Made by a program: the position numbers and the translations under genes
Assembly: GCA_937872165.1 (NCBI GenBank)
Contig: CALMOR010000216.1
Coordinates: forward strand, 251 to 8,039
Reading direction: 5' to 3'
Source of the DNA: an uncultured Burkholderiales bacterium
GTDB taxonomy: Bacteria > Pseudomonadota > Gammaproteobacteria > Burkholderiales > Burkholderiaceae_D
DNA: 7,789 bases
Notes under the pieces: model-generated
Seen by the model: only the letters and a program-made list of their open reading frames with translations
What the model was told of the DNA's origin: nothing
Databases searched by the model: none
Part shown: positions 1 through 6,900 of the stretch, piece by piece
Numbering within the stretch: position 1 is the first letter of the stretch
Layout: every line of letters starts with the position of its first letter

Positions 1-1
1 G

Positions 2-652
2 GCCAGGATCCGCGACGACGCGCCTTTCGACAAGGTCTGCTACATCGGTTGCGGCGTCACCACCGGGGTCGGCGCGGTGGGGTTAACCGCGAAGGTCGAG
101 GCGGGCGCCAATGTCGTCGTCTTCGGGCTCGGCGGCATCGGCCTGAACGTCATCCAGGGTGCGCGGATGGTGGGCGCCGGACGCATCATCGGCGTCGACG
201 TGAACCCGGCGCGCGAAGCGATGGCGCGCCGGTTCGGCATGACCGACTTCATCGATCCGTCGCAGGTCGATAACGTCGTCGACACCATCGTGGGACTGAC
301 CGACGGCGGCGCCGACTACAGCTTCGAATGCATCGGCAACACGAACGTGATGCGCGAGGCCCTCGAGTGCTGCCACAAGGGCTGGGGACAATCGATCGTC
401 ATCGGCGTGGCGGAGGCCGGGGCCGAGATCTCGACGCGGCCGTTCCAGCTCGTCACCGGTCGCGTGTGGAAGGGTTCGGCTTTCGGCGGGGCGCGCGGCC
501 GCACCGATGTCCCGAAGATCGTCGACTGGTACATGGAGGGCCGGCTCGCCATCGACGAGCTGATCACGCACACGCTCGCGCTCGACGACATCAACGAAGG
601 CTTCGAGCTGATGAAGCGCGGCGAGTCGATCCGCTCCGTGGTCGTCTACTAG
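2..652 (+). CDS. frmA: S-(hydroxymethyl)glutathione dehydrogenase / class III alcohol dehydrogenase (5' end outside window)
   Basis: Oxidises S-hydroxymethylglutathione (the spontaneous formaldehyde-glutathione adduct) to S-formylglutathione with NAD+; the family also reduces S-nitrosoglutathione. It is cytosolic and zinc-dependent. The frame is open from base 2, giving about 216 C-terminal residues of a family usually near 370, so the start lies upstream; the GTG at 77 is internal. Visible residues: the motif GCGVTTG, whose Cys (17th visible residue) matches the catalytic zinc ligand; the Rossmann motif GLGGIG, followed by the acidic residue of GVDVN; and the class III C-terminal signature GESIRSVVVY, with the conserved coenzyme-binding Arg. 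The stretch FGGARGRTDVPKIV is also typical of class III rather than other zinc ADHs. The hydrolase for the next step starts one base after the stop, which supports this assignment. The N-terminal catalytic domain, with the structural zinc site, cannot be checked here. Confidence 0.95.
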   Translation, partial: ARIRDDAPFDKVCYIGCGVTTGVGAVGLTAKVEAGANVVVFGLGGIGLNVIQGARMVGAGRIIGVDVNPAREAMARRFGMTDFIDPSQVDNVVDTIVGLTDGGADYSFECIGNTNVMREALECCHKGWGQSIVIGVAEAGAEISTRPFQLVTGRVWKGSAFGGARGRTDVPKIVDWYMEGRLAIDELITHTLALDDINEGFELMKRGESIRSVVVY

Positions 653-653
653 C

Positions 654-1499
654 ATGACGATCGAGACCCTGAGCACGAGCGTCTGCCACGGCGGCGTGCA
701 GAGCTTCCACCGGCATGCGTCGGACGCGACCGGACGCCCGATGCGCTTCGGCGTCTTCAGGCCGGAGCACGTCGACTCCGGCGCGCCGGCGCTGATCTTC
801 CTGGCCGGGCTGACCTGCACCGAAGAGACCTTCGCGATGAAGGCCGGCGCGCAACGCCACGCGGCCGAGCACGGGCTGGTGCTGGTCACGCCCGACACGA
901 GTCCGCGCGACACCGGCATCGAGGGCGCGAGAAGCGCGTGGGATTTCGGCGAGGGCGCCGGCTTCTATCTGGACGCGACCGAGGCACCGTGGTCCGCGAA
1001 CTTCCGCATGGAAAGCTACGTCGCCGACGAACTGATCGAGCTCCTCGTCGCGAGCTTCGGCGTCGATCGCGAGCGCGTGTCGGTCTTCGGCCACTCGATG
1101 GGCGGACACGGCGCGCTGACGCTCGCGTTGCGGCATCCGGGACTCTTCCGCTCGGTGTCCGCGCTCGCGCCGATCGCGACGCCGACGCGATGCCCGTGGG
1201 GACGCAAGGCCTTCGCGCGTTATCTCGGGCCGGACCGCGACAGTTGGGCGAGCCATGACGCCAGCCTGCTGATGAGCGATGCCCATCGGCCCTATCCCGA
1301 CGGCATTCTCGTCGACCAGGGACTCGACGACTCCTTCCTGAGCGTGCAGTTGCATCCCGAAGCCTTCGAAGAGGCCTGCGCCCGCGCCGACCAGCCGCTG
1401 ACGTTGCGCAGGCATGCGCGCTACGACCACGGCTATTATTTCGTCTCGACCTTCGTCGCCGATCACATCGCGTTCCACGCGGCAGCGCTGGTCCGGTGA
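654..1499 (+). CDS. frmB: S-formylglutathione hydrolase (esterase D family)
   Basis: Hydrolyses S-formylglutathione to formate and glutathione, the second step of glutathione-dependent formaldehyde detoxification; a cytosolic alpha/beta hydrolase. The 281 residues match the usual length of about 280. The nucleophile elbow GHSMGG lies at 146-151, with Ser148. The other triad members, by comparison with human esterase D, are Asp225 in DQGLDDSFL and His259 in RYDHGYYF. The block AGLTCTEE (51-58) holds the oxyanion-hole region and the conserved active-site-adjacent Cys55 known in this family. The ATG follows the frmA stop after a single base, so translation is probably coupled to frmA; no strong separate ribosome binding site is seen. 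All expected catalytic residues are present. Also named fghA in some genomes. Confidence 0.95.
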   Translation: MTIETLSTSVCHGGVQSFHRHASDATGRPMRFGVFRPEHVDSGAPALIFLAGLTCTEETFAMKAGAQRHAAEHGLVLVTPDTSPRDTGIEGARSAWDFGEGAGFYLDATEAPWSANFRMESYVADELIELLVASFGVDRERVSVFGHSMGGHGALTLALRHPGLFRSVSALAPIATPTRCPWGRKAFARYLGPDRDSWASHDASLLMSDAHRPYPDGILVDQGLDDSFLSVQLHPEAFEEACARADQPLTLRRHARYDHGYYFVSTFVADHIAFHAAALVR

Positions 1500-1505
1500 A
1501 GCCCG

Positions 1506-1529
1506 GTCCGCAGCGCGATCGGCGCGGAC
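1506..1529 (+). other. Inverted repeat between frmB and the GMC gene
   Basis: A perfect 6-base inverted repeat, GTCCGC (1506-1511) and GCGGAC (1524-1529), encloses a 12-base GC-rich interior that can pair further in part (GCGC at 1513-1516 and 1522-1525). It begins seven bases after the frmB stop. No T-run follows, so it is not a canonical intrinsic terminator. It could be an mRNA-stabilising hairpin, a partial attenuator or an operator, or chance in GC-rich DNA. Confidence 0.3.
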
Positions 1530-1550
1530 GTGACGAGCGAGACAGCCCGC

Positions 1551-1555
1551 GAGGG
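1551..1555 (+). promoter_or_regulatory. Ribosome binding site of the GMC oxidoreductase
   Basis: GAGGG lies eight bases before the ATG at 1564, with a second GAGG at 1557-1560 that is too close to be ideal. This supports the ATG at 1564 as the start, and the protein then enters its FAD-binding strand after only a few residues. Confidence 0.6.
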
Positions 1556-1563
1556 CGAGGACC

Positions 1564-3240
1564 ATGGACACGAGTACCTTCGACTACATCATCGTCGGCG
1601 CCGGCACGGCGGGCTGCGTGCTCGCCAACCGGCTCTCGGCCGATCCGCGCGTATCGGTGCTGGTCATCGAGGCCGGTGGCATGGACGACTACGCGTGGAT
1701 CCACATCCCGGTCGGCTATCTCTACTGCATCGACAACCCGCGCACCGACTGGCGCTATCGCACCGAGGCCGAAGCGGGACTGAACGGACGCACGTTGATC
1801 TACCCGCGCGGCAAGGTCATCGGCGGCTCGTCGTCGATCAACGGCATGATCTACATGCGAGGCCAGAAGCACGACTACGACGACTGGGCCGCCGCCGGCA
1901 ATCCGGGCTGGAGCTGGGACGACGTGCTGCCGCTGTTCCGCAAGAGCGAAAGCCATTGGTCGCTCGACGAGTCCGCGCGGCGGCATGCGGGCGAGACCGA
2001 CGTGGCGCGCAGCGAACGTACGCTCTTCCACGGCCACGACGGTGAATGGCGCGTGGAGAGGCAGCGTCTGCACTGGGACGTCCTCGACGCGTTCCGCGAC
2101 GCGGCCGCCGAAGCCGGCATCCCCCGTACCGACGACTTCAATCGCGGCGACAACTACGGCTGCGGTTACTTCGAGGTCAACCAGCGCCGCGGAGTGCGCT
2201 GGAACGCATCGAAGGCCTTCCTTCATCCGCTCATCAAGGGCCGGCACGAACGTCGCAACCTCGTGCTGGTCACCGAGGCGCTCGACACGGCGCTCGAGTT
2301 CGACGGCCGCACCTGCACCGGCGTGACGTTCAAGCAGCGCACCGTCGAGTTCCGCGTCCATGCGCGCGCCGAGACCGTGCTCTGCGCCGGGTCCATCGGC
2401 TCGCCGTCGCTGCTGCAACGGGCCGGCATCGGCGCGCCCGAAGTCCTGCATGCGGCCGGTATCGGCGTGCGCCATCCGTTGCCCGGCGTCGGCGAGAACC
2501 TCCAGGACCATCTGCAGTTGCGGATGGCCTTCCGGCTCGTCAACGCACGTACGCTCAACACGTTGGCGAGCGCGTGGCACGGCAAGGCATGGATGGGCCT
2601 CCAGTACATGACGATGCAGCGAGGACCGATGGCGATGGCACCGAGCCAGCTCGGGGCCTTCGCGAAGAGCACGCCCGATCAGGTCTACCCGAACGTCCAG
2701 TACCACGTGCAGCCGCTGTCGCTCGATCGCTTCGGGTCGCCGCTGCACACCTTCCCCGCGTTCACCGCTTCGGTCTGCAACCTGAGGCCGGTCTCGCGCG
2801 GTCGCGTGCACGTCGTGTCGCCCGACCCCGCGAAGCATCCGCGGATCGCACCGAATTACCTCTCGGCCGACATCGACCGCAAGGTCGCGGCCGACTCGAT
2901 CCGGCTGACCCGCACGATCGTCGCTCAACCCGCGATGCGCCGCTATCGCCCCGTCGAGTTCCTGCCCGGGCCGAGCTACGACACCGACGAGGAGCTCGCG
3001 ACCGCGGCGGGCGACGTCGGCACCACCATCTTCCATCCCGTCGGTACCTGCAAGATGGGGCCTGCCAGCGATCCAACGGCGGTGGTCGACGCGGACCTGC
3101 GGGTCCACGGCATCGAGCGGCTGCGCGTGGTCGACTCGGCCATCATGCCGACCATCACGTCGGGGAACACCTGTTCGCCGACGATCATGATCGCGGAGAA
3201 GGCCGCGGTGCTGATCCGCGCGGCCTACCAGGAACGCTGA
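1564..3240 (+). CDS. FAD-dependent GMC family oxidoreductase (choline/alcohol dehydrogenase type)
   Basis: Glucose-methanol-choline family flavoprotein that oxidises an alcohol group to an aldehyde or beyond; substrate unknown. Length is 558 residues, usual for the family. Residues 6-19 form the FAD-binding strand-turn-helix with GAGTAG (12-17), and Glu36 sits at the end of strand 2. The first GMC signature, RGKVIGGSSSINGMIYMRG, is at 82-100; the second, GSIGSPSLLQRAGIG, is near 276-290. The C-terminal catalytic block FHPVGTCKMG carries the catalytic-base His491. Oddly, the partner position in GNTCSPTIMIAEK is Cys537, where relatives such as E. coli BetA have Asn. Residues about 135-155 appear to hold a short insertion before FHGHDGEW. 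No signal peptide is visible, so it is probably cytosolic or peripheral. It lies 64 bases after frmB on the same strand, suggesting a substrate whose oxidation releases formaldehyde, or another toxic aldehyde or alcohol. Calling it betA would be unsafe: its neighbours include no betaine aldehyde dehydrogenase, BetI or choline transporter. Confidence 0.9.
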   Translation: MDTSTFDYIIVGAGTAGCVLANRLSADPRVSVLVIEAGGMDDYAWIHIPVGYLYCIDNPRTDWRYRTEAEAGLNGRTLIYPRGKVIGGSSSINGMIYMRGQKHDYDDWAAAGNPGWSWDDVLPLFRKSESHWSLDESARRHAGETDVARSERTLFHGHDGEWRVERQRLHWDVLDAFRDAAAEAGIPRTDDFNRGDNYGCGYFEVNQRRGVRWNASKAFLHPLIKGRHERRNLVLVTEALDTALEFDGRTCTGVTFKQRTVEFRVHARAETVLCAGSIGSPSLLQRAGIGAPEVLHAAGIGVRHPLPGVGENLQDHLQLRMAFRLVNARTLNTLASAWHGKAWMGLQYMTMQRGPMAMAPSQLGAFAKSTPDQVYPNVQYHVQPLSLDRFGSPLHTFPAFTASVCNLRPVSRGRVHVVSPDPAKHPRIAPNYLSADIDRKVAADSIRLTRTIVAQPAMRRYRPVEFLPGPSYDTDEELATAAGDVGTTIFHPVGTCKMGPASDPTAVVDADLRVHGIERLRVVDSAIMPTITSGNTCSPTIMIAEKAAVLIRAAYQER

Positions 3241-3259
3241 GACGCAGACCGCCCGCGCG

Positions 3260-3277
3260 CGTCGGCCGCAACCGACG
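3260..3277 (+). other. Inverted repeat between the GMC gene and the glycosyltransferase
   Basis: CGTCGG (3260-3265) pairs perfectly with CCGACG (3272-3277) around a six-base loop, 20 bases after the GMC stop. No T-run follows. It may weakly end or stabilise the upstream transcript, separating the formaldehyde/GMC genes from the glycosyltransferase. I see no convincing promoter in the 77-base gap. A stem this short can arise by chance at this GC content. Confidence 0.3.
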
Positions 3278-3306
3278 ATCGTGGCGCACCGACTCTCCAT
3301 CGAACG

Positions 3307-3310
3307 AGGA
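3307..3310 (+). promoter_or_regulatory. Ribosome binding site that sets the GTG start of the glycosyltransferase
   Basis: AGGA lies seven bases before the GTG at 3318. The same frame stays open far upstream through the GMC gene, so this site is what decides the start. Translation from here begins a few residues before the first strand of the glycosyltransferase fold. Confidence 0.6.
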
Positions 3311-3317
3311 TTGCTTC

Positions 3318-4274
3318 GTGCCGGCAAGTAACGCTTCGAGTTGGAAGCCCACCGCGTTTCTCGTGCTCGCACACGACCAGGAGGAGCACCTGTACCGGCT
3401 GGTCCGCTCGTTGAGCGCGGAGCGGTGCCATTGCTTCGTCCATCTCGACAGCAGGATGGATTCCTCCCGGTTCGAAAGCATGGTCGCAGGTTCGCCCGAA
3501 GTGACGATCCTGCCGCCCGATCGACGCAGGGCGATTCACTGGTGCGGCTTCAGCATGGTCGAGGCGACCCTCGAGCTTCTGCGCGAGGCTGCCGCGACCG
3601 GACGGTTCGAGAGATTCGTGCTGCTCTCCGGCAAGGATTACCTGATCAAGGATCTGCGGACGGTCCTGGTCAGGATCGCGGAAGACCGCGAATTCATCCA
3701 GGTCGATCGCGTGCTGTCGCCGGACGGATCGTCTCAATTCGATCGATGCGCGAATCGCTGCTTTCTCGGCGACAACGCCGTTGCCGCGCTTCGATCGGGA
3801 AACGCCTTCCTGTCCCGCATCGCCCGAAAACTCGAAAGGCGTTGGCGCCGGCGGATCCCGAAGGGGATGACCATCTACTACGGTCCTTCGTGGTGGTGTC
3901 TGACCCGCGAAGCCGTCGCCGAGATCTTCGCCCTCGTCGAACGACGACCGCGCGTGCTTGCCTGGTTCAGGTTCGCTCGCTCGCCGGACGAGATGTTTTT
4001 CCAGACCGCGATCAAGTCGACGAGTCGCGCGCCGTTCATCGCGCTCGACAACACGACCGCCTCCGTGTTCACCGGCGAGCCGAATCGGCAGGCCCTCCAC
4101 TACGTCGACTGGGCGCGACCCAATCCGGCGTTGCCGCGCACGCTCGAGTGCGATGACTTCGAAGCGGTTCGGAACAGCACTGCCTTGTTCGCCCGAAAGT
4201 TCGATGCCGTTCGGTCGGCGCGCCTTCTCGAGAGGATCGATCGCCACCTGGACGCCTCCGCTCCGTCCGATTGA
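3318..4274 (+). CDS. Family 14 glycosyltransferase (core-2/I-branching, beta-1,6-N-acetylglucosaminyltransferase type)
   Basis: Predicted to transfer a sugar from a nucleotide donor to a surface or secreted glycan; donor and acceptor are unknown. From the GTG start it has 318 residues, in the range of compact bacterial GT14 proteins. Family landmarks: AFLVLAHDQEEHLYRLV (13-29); a small acidic motif, HLDSR (42-46); WCGFSMVEATLELLREA (75-91); LLSGKDYLI (102-110), matching the family's LSG-x-D motif; YGPSWWCLTREAV (188-200); and SPDE (222-225), whose Glu225 matches the catalytic base of mammalian core-2 enzymes. The C-terminal STALFARKFD is also common in bacterial members. No signal peptide or membrane anchor is seen, unlike the Golgi type II eukaryotic enzymes, so it is probably cytosolic. 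Its DNA looks less GC-rich than its neighbours (two sampled 60-base lines give 60-62%, against 70-73% in single lines from the GMC and permease genes), which hints at transfer. No polysaccharide cluster flanks it here. Confidence 0.85.
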   Translation: MPASNASSWKPTAFLVLAHDQEEHLYRLVRSLSAERCHCFVHLDSRMDSSRFESMVAGSPEVTILPPDRRRAIHWCGFSMVEATLELLREAAATGRFERFVLLSGKDYLIKDLRTVLVRIAEDREFIQVDRVLSPDGSSQFDRCANRCFLGDNAVAALRSGNAFLSRIARKLERRWRRRIPKGMTIYYGPSWWCLTREAVAEIFALVERRPRVLAWFRFARSPDEMFFQTAIKSTSRAPFIALDNTTASVFTGEPNRQALHYVDWARPNPALPRTLECDDFEAVRNSTALFARKFDAVRSARLLERIDRHLDASAPSD

Positions 4275-4294
4275 CGGTATGGCTGGCGTCACGG

Positions 4295-4318
4295 CGACGC
4301 GCCGGACATCGGCGCTCG
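4295..4318. terminator. Bulged GC hairpin in the convergent intergenic region (possible bidirectional terminator)
   Basis: The 132 bases between the two converging genes (4275-4406) contain no gene I can support. GCGCCG (4299-4304) pairs with CGGCGC (4310-4315) over a five-base loop. The stem extends by three more pairs (4295-4297 with 4316-4318) across a single bulged C. A second GC-rich, partly palindromic patch lies near 4350-4362 (GGCCGGCC core). No T-run is present, so intrinsic termination on this hairpin alone is uncertain; Rho-dependent ending is equally possible. Confidence 0.35.
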
Positions 4319-4406
4319 ACCAATGCTTCCGACACGACTGGCGCAAGCGCGGGCCGGCCGTCCGTCGGTCGTCGCGCTCGCGCCGTCCCGTGCACGCACA
4401 CTTCGA

Positions 4407-5987
4407 CTACGGCGCGCTGCCCTGGGTCGCCAGCGGTTCGTCGGCCTCGATGGACGCCGCGACCGGCGAGCCGCGCAGCGCGGCGCACAGCGCGCCGAGG
4501 AGCACGTAGCCGACCGCGAGCGCATAGACGATGCGCGGTGTCGTCGCGTCGGGGAGGAAGAGGCGGCCGTCCGCGAACGGCGAGTGGATCAGGCCCACCA
4601 GCGTCATCGCGGCCGAGACGATGCAGAGCCACGTCGCCGCGATCAGCCGGCGGTCGATCACCCATACCATCCACGTGGCCCAGATCATCGCCGTCACGAT
4701 GAAGCCGTTGCCGAGCATCGTCAGCACCGTCAGGTTGCGCTGCACGTCGGGCGGCAAGGCCAGCACGTCGACGCGCGCAACGCCGATCACGCCACCCATC
4801 TCGATGTTGACGAGGTTGGCGATCACCGGGATCAGCGCGAGCGCGATCGCCTGGATGTGCTTGGGTTCCGACTCGTGGACGGCCTGCGCGCTCATCTCGA
4901 GGCCCACGTAGACCAGGATGGGGACGACGATCGACTCGGGCAGCGCCGAGATCAGCACGCCGATGAGACCGGTCGCCGCGCCGATCGAGATGAAGAGCCC
5001 GGTCGCGAGCGTGTAGGCCGCGCGGCTGCCCATGCGCTTGTAGGCCGGGTGTCCGATGTACGGCGTGTTCTGGACGACGCCGCCGCAGACGGCCGCGGCC
5101 AGCGTGGCGATGCCCTCGACCAGGATGATGGTGCGCGTCGAGTAGCGGTCGCCGGCGAGCGCCGCGGACTCCGCGACGTCGATGCCACCGACGATGGTGA
5201 GGAAGGCGGCGGGCAACGCGAGCGGAATGAACTGCCACGCGAGGTCGAGCCCTCCGACGAACGCGAGCGACGGCCACGGCAGATGCAGGCCGAAGGTGCC
5301 GCCCGTGACCGGGATGACCGGCGGCTCGTAGCCGACCGACTTCGCGAGCGTGTACGCGGCGAGCCCGGCGACCACCGACGCCACCACGGCCGGGATGCGC
5401 GCGGGCAGGCGCACGCCGCCGATCAGGGTCAGCAGGACGATGCCGAGCGAGACGAAGCCCCCGATCGGTTCGGCCATCACCTTGCTGAACGGGAAGAACA
5501 TGATCAGCGCGATGCCGACCGCGCTGATCGCGCCGAGCAGCGCGGTCTTCGGCAGGATGCGGCGGATCGCGTCTCCGAAGACCGAAGCGATCAGCTTCGC
5601 GATGCCCATCAGCACCAGTACGGCCATGCCGACCTCCCAGGCCTTCATCCCGTCCTTCGTGATCACGAACGCCGGGCCGACGACGCCGAACGACAGCGCG
5701 AACATCGACGGCGTGTCGATGCCGAGCGGCATCGCGCACACGTCGTGCCGCCTTTCCTGGCGTGCGAGGCGGAAGGCCAGCCACGTGTAGATGGCGTCGC
5801 CGACGAGCACGCCGACCGCGGTACCGGGCACCATCCGCCCGAGCACGATGTCGGCCGGCATTCCGAACACGCCGATCAGGATGCCGCTCATCGAGACCAG
5901 CAACGCGAGGTTGTCGATCGACAGCGCGAAGAAGCCGTTGACGTCGCCGCGAGCCGCCCAGCGATAGCGAAAGGGTTCGGTGGTCAT
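4407..5987 (-). CDS. NCS2-type nucleobase permease (xanthine/uracil/AzgA-like), substrate unassigned
   Basis: Polytopic inner-membrane transporter of 526 residues, rich in hydrophobic helices throughout, consistent with the 7+7 inverted-repeat (UraA) fold. Landmarks: GDVNGFFALSIDNLALLVSM (14-33, first helix); GTAVGVLVGDAIYTWLAFRLAR (55-76); a conserved loop AMPLGIDTPSMFALSFGVVGP (85-105), the likely half-helix of the substrate site; TIVGGIDVAESAALAGDR (264-281), with acidic residues in the helix 8 region; and QNTPYIGHPAYKRMGSR (306-322), matching the NCS2 helix 10 QN motif. The start is taken at the ATG at 5987. An upstream ATG at 6077 would add 30 arginine- and cysteine-rich residues overlapping crcB. 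The gene begins 16 bases after the crcB stop with a weak ribosome site, so coupling is likely. Family members carry purines, pyrimidines or related anions; with molybdenum cofactor genes upstream, xanthine or hypoxanthine is a plausible but unproven substrate. Confidence 0.85.
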   Translation of the reverse strand: MTTEPFRYRWAARGDVNGFFALSIDNLALLVSMSGILIGVFGMPADIVLGRMVPGTAVGVLVGDAIYTWLAFRLARQERRHDVCAMPLGIDTPSMFALSFGVVGPAFVITKDGMKAWEVGMAVLVLMGIAKLIASVFGDAIRRILPKTALLGAISAVGIALIMFFPFSKVMAEPIGGFVSLGIVLLTLIGGVRLPARIPAVVASVVAGLAAYTLAKSVGYEPPVIPVTGGTFGLHLPWPSLAFVGGLDLAWQFIPLALPAAFLTIVGGIDVAESAALAGDRYSTRTIILVEGIATLAAAVCGGVVQNTPYIGHPAYKRMGSRAAYTLATGLFISIGAATGLIGVLISALPESIVVPILVYVGLEMSAQAVHESEPKHIQAIALALIPVIANLVNIEMGGVIGVARVDVLALPPDVQRNLTVLTMLGNGFIVTAMIWATWMVWVIDRRLIAATWLCIVSAAMTLVGLIHSPFADGRLFLPDATTPRIVYALAVGYVLLGALCAALRGSPVAASIEADEPLATQGSAP

Positions 5988-6003
5988 CTGCGGACGAGCG
6001 CGG

Positions 6004-6393
6004 TCATGAGAGCTTCTGCACCAGCAGGTATCCGGCGAAGCACGCGACGAGTGCGCCGAGGACATGCGCCACGGCATGGACGAGAGCGCCGCCCGGCCGC
6101 CCTTCCTGGAGCAACAGCATCGATTCGCCCGAGAACGACGAGAACGTGGTCAGGCCCCCGAGCAGCCCGGTAATCGTGAAGACCCGCCAGTAGGCGGGCC
6201 AGTCCGGGTTGCCCTGGAACGCGGCGATGGCCGCGCCGATCGCGAAGCCGCCCGCGAGGTTGACCGTCAACGTCCCGAGCGGCAACGTCGGCAACAGCGG
6301 ATTGCGCACGATCTGCGCCAGCCATCGCAACGTGGCCCCGACGATGGAGCCGAGGCAGAGCGCCAAGAAACCCTGCAGCGTCAACGCGCTCAT
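6004..6393 (-). CDS. crcB: Fluoride channel CrcB/Fluc
   Basis: Small inner-membrane protein that exports fluoride as an antiparallel dimer. At 129 residues with four predicted membrane helices (about 5-28, 36-58, 69-95, 102-125) it matches single-gene, homodimeric Fluc proteins. Diagnostic residues: GATLRW (19-24); GTLTVNLAGGFAIG (40-53), with the pore Asn45; and GLLGGLTTFSSFSGE (76-90), with the TTFS helix break and Phe84 and Phe87, matching the phenylalanine-box positions. It starts 13 bases after the moaE stop and ends 16 bases before the permease. That leaves no room for a fluoride riboswitch immediately upstream, so it probably depends on the operon's promoter. No functional tie to molybdenum cofactor synthesis is known to me; co-location may be incidental. 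Confidence 0.95.
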   Translation of the reverse strand: MSALTLQGFLALCLGSIVGATLRWLAQIVRNPLLPTLPLGTLTVNLAGGFAIGAAIAAFQGNPDWPAYWRVFTITGLLGGLTTFSSFSGESMLLLQEGRPGGALVHAVAHVLGALVACFAGYLLVQKLS

Positions 6394-6406
6394 CGACGGA
6401 CGACGT

Positions 6407-6898
6407 TCAAGACCGCGAGCGCTCCGACGAAGGAACCCAGCGCCGCGCGGCGGCCACGTCGCTGTCGCGGCTCTCGACCCAGCGATCGCCAGCGGCGGTG
6501 GCTTCCTTCTTCCAGAACGGCGCCTCGGTCTTCAGGTAGTCCATCACGAAGCGGCAGGCGTCGAAGGCATCGGCGCGATGGGAGGAACTCGTCGCGACGA
6601 AGACGATCGGGTCGGTGGGCAGCAGCCTGCCGTGCCGATGGACGACGACCGTGTCGACCAGCGACCAGCGCGTGGCGGCCTCGACGCAGATGGCCTCGAG
6701 CGAACGTTCGGTCATCCCCGGGTAGTGCTCGAGCGTCAGCGCGCCGACGACGGCCTCGTCGCCGCCGACGTCGTTCAGATCGCGCACGATGCCGACGAAG
6801 CTCGCGATCGCGCCGACCTGCGGCTTGCCGACGCGCATCGCGTCGAGCTCGACGCCGGCATCGAACGGCTCGGTCTGCACGCGGACCACGATGCCCAT
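6407..6898 (-). CDS. moaE: Molybdopterin synthase catalytic subunit MoaE
   Basis: Large subunit of molybdopterin synthase. With thiocarboxylated MoaD it inserts two sulfurs into cyclic pyranopterin monophosphate to make molybdopterin, in the cytosol. The 163 residues compare with 150 in E. coli; the extra length is mainly a C-terminal tail after WKKE. Conserved blocks: GAIASFVGIVRD (29-40), LEHYPGM (56-62), HRHGRL (87-92), SSHRADAF (105-112) and MDYLKTEAPFWKKE (119-132). Lys123 and Lys130 match the E. coli active-site lysines 119 and 126, and Arg108 matches Arg104. The ATG lies only two bases after the moaD stop, so the two subunits of the complex are very probably translationally coupled. 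Confidence 0.96.
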   Translation of the reverse strand: MGIVVRVQTEPFDAGVELDAMRVGKPQVGAIASFVGIVRDLNDVGGDEAVVGALTLEHYPGMTERSLEAICVEAATRWSLVDTVVVHRHGRLLPTDPIVFVATSSSHRADAFDACRFVMDYLKTEAPFWKKEATAAGDRWVESRDSDVAAARRWVPSSERSRS

Positions 6899-6900
6899 CG

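Noticed and set aside
77..79. GTG as the start of the alcohol dehydrogenase
   Set aside because: The frame is open to the window edge, and the residues before it (KVCYIGCGVTTG) are conserved class III ADH sequence including a zinc-ligand Cys.
1564..3240. Calling the GMC enzyme choline dehydrogenase BetA
   Set aside because: General family similarity is clear, but betaine pathway neighbours are absent and the active-site Asn is replaced by Cys, so the substrate is left open.
2046..3317. Upstream extension of the glycosyltransferase frame inside the GMC gene
   Set aside because: The extra sequence is an arginine- and alanine-rich shadow of the GMC gene; a good ribosome site places the start at the GTG at 3318.
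886..3372. An 828-codon open frame on the minus strand across frmB, the GMC gene and the start of the glycosyltransferase
   Set aside because: Its translation is arginine-rich and low in complexity, with no family motif, and it lies opposite three well-supported genes. Long antisense frames are expected at this GC content.
4275..4406. A small gene or RNA in the convergent gap
   Set aside because: No start with a ribosome site and no coding-like or structured RNA signature beyond the GC hairpin was seen.
5988..6077. A longer N-terminus for the permease starting at 6077
   Set aside because: It would overlap crcB by over 70 bases and add an arginine- and cysteine-rich stretch unlike the family; the ATG at 5987 begins just before the conserved first helix.
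4323..6173. A 616-codon open frame on the plus strand opposite the permease
   Set aside because: The product is almost entirely Arg, Asp, Glu, Gln and His repeats, the usual mirror of a GC-rich membrane-protein gene; the minus-strand permease explains the region.
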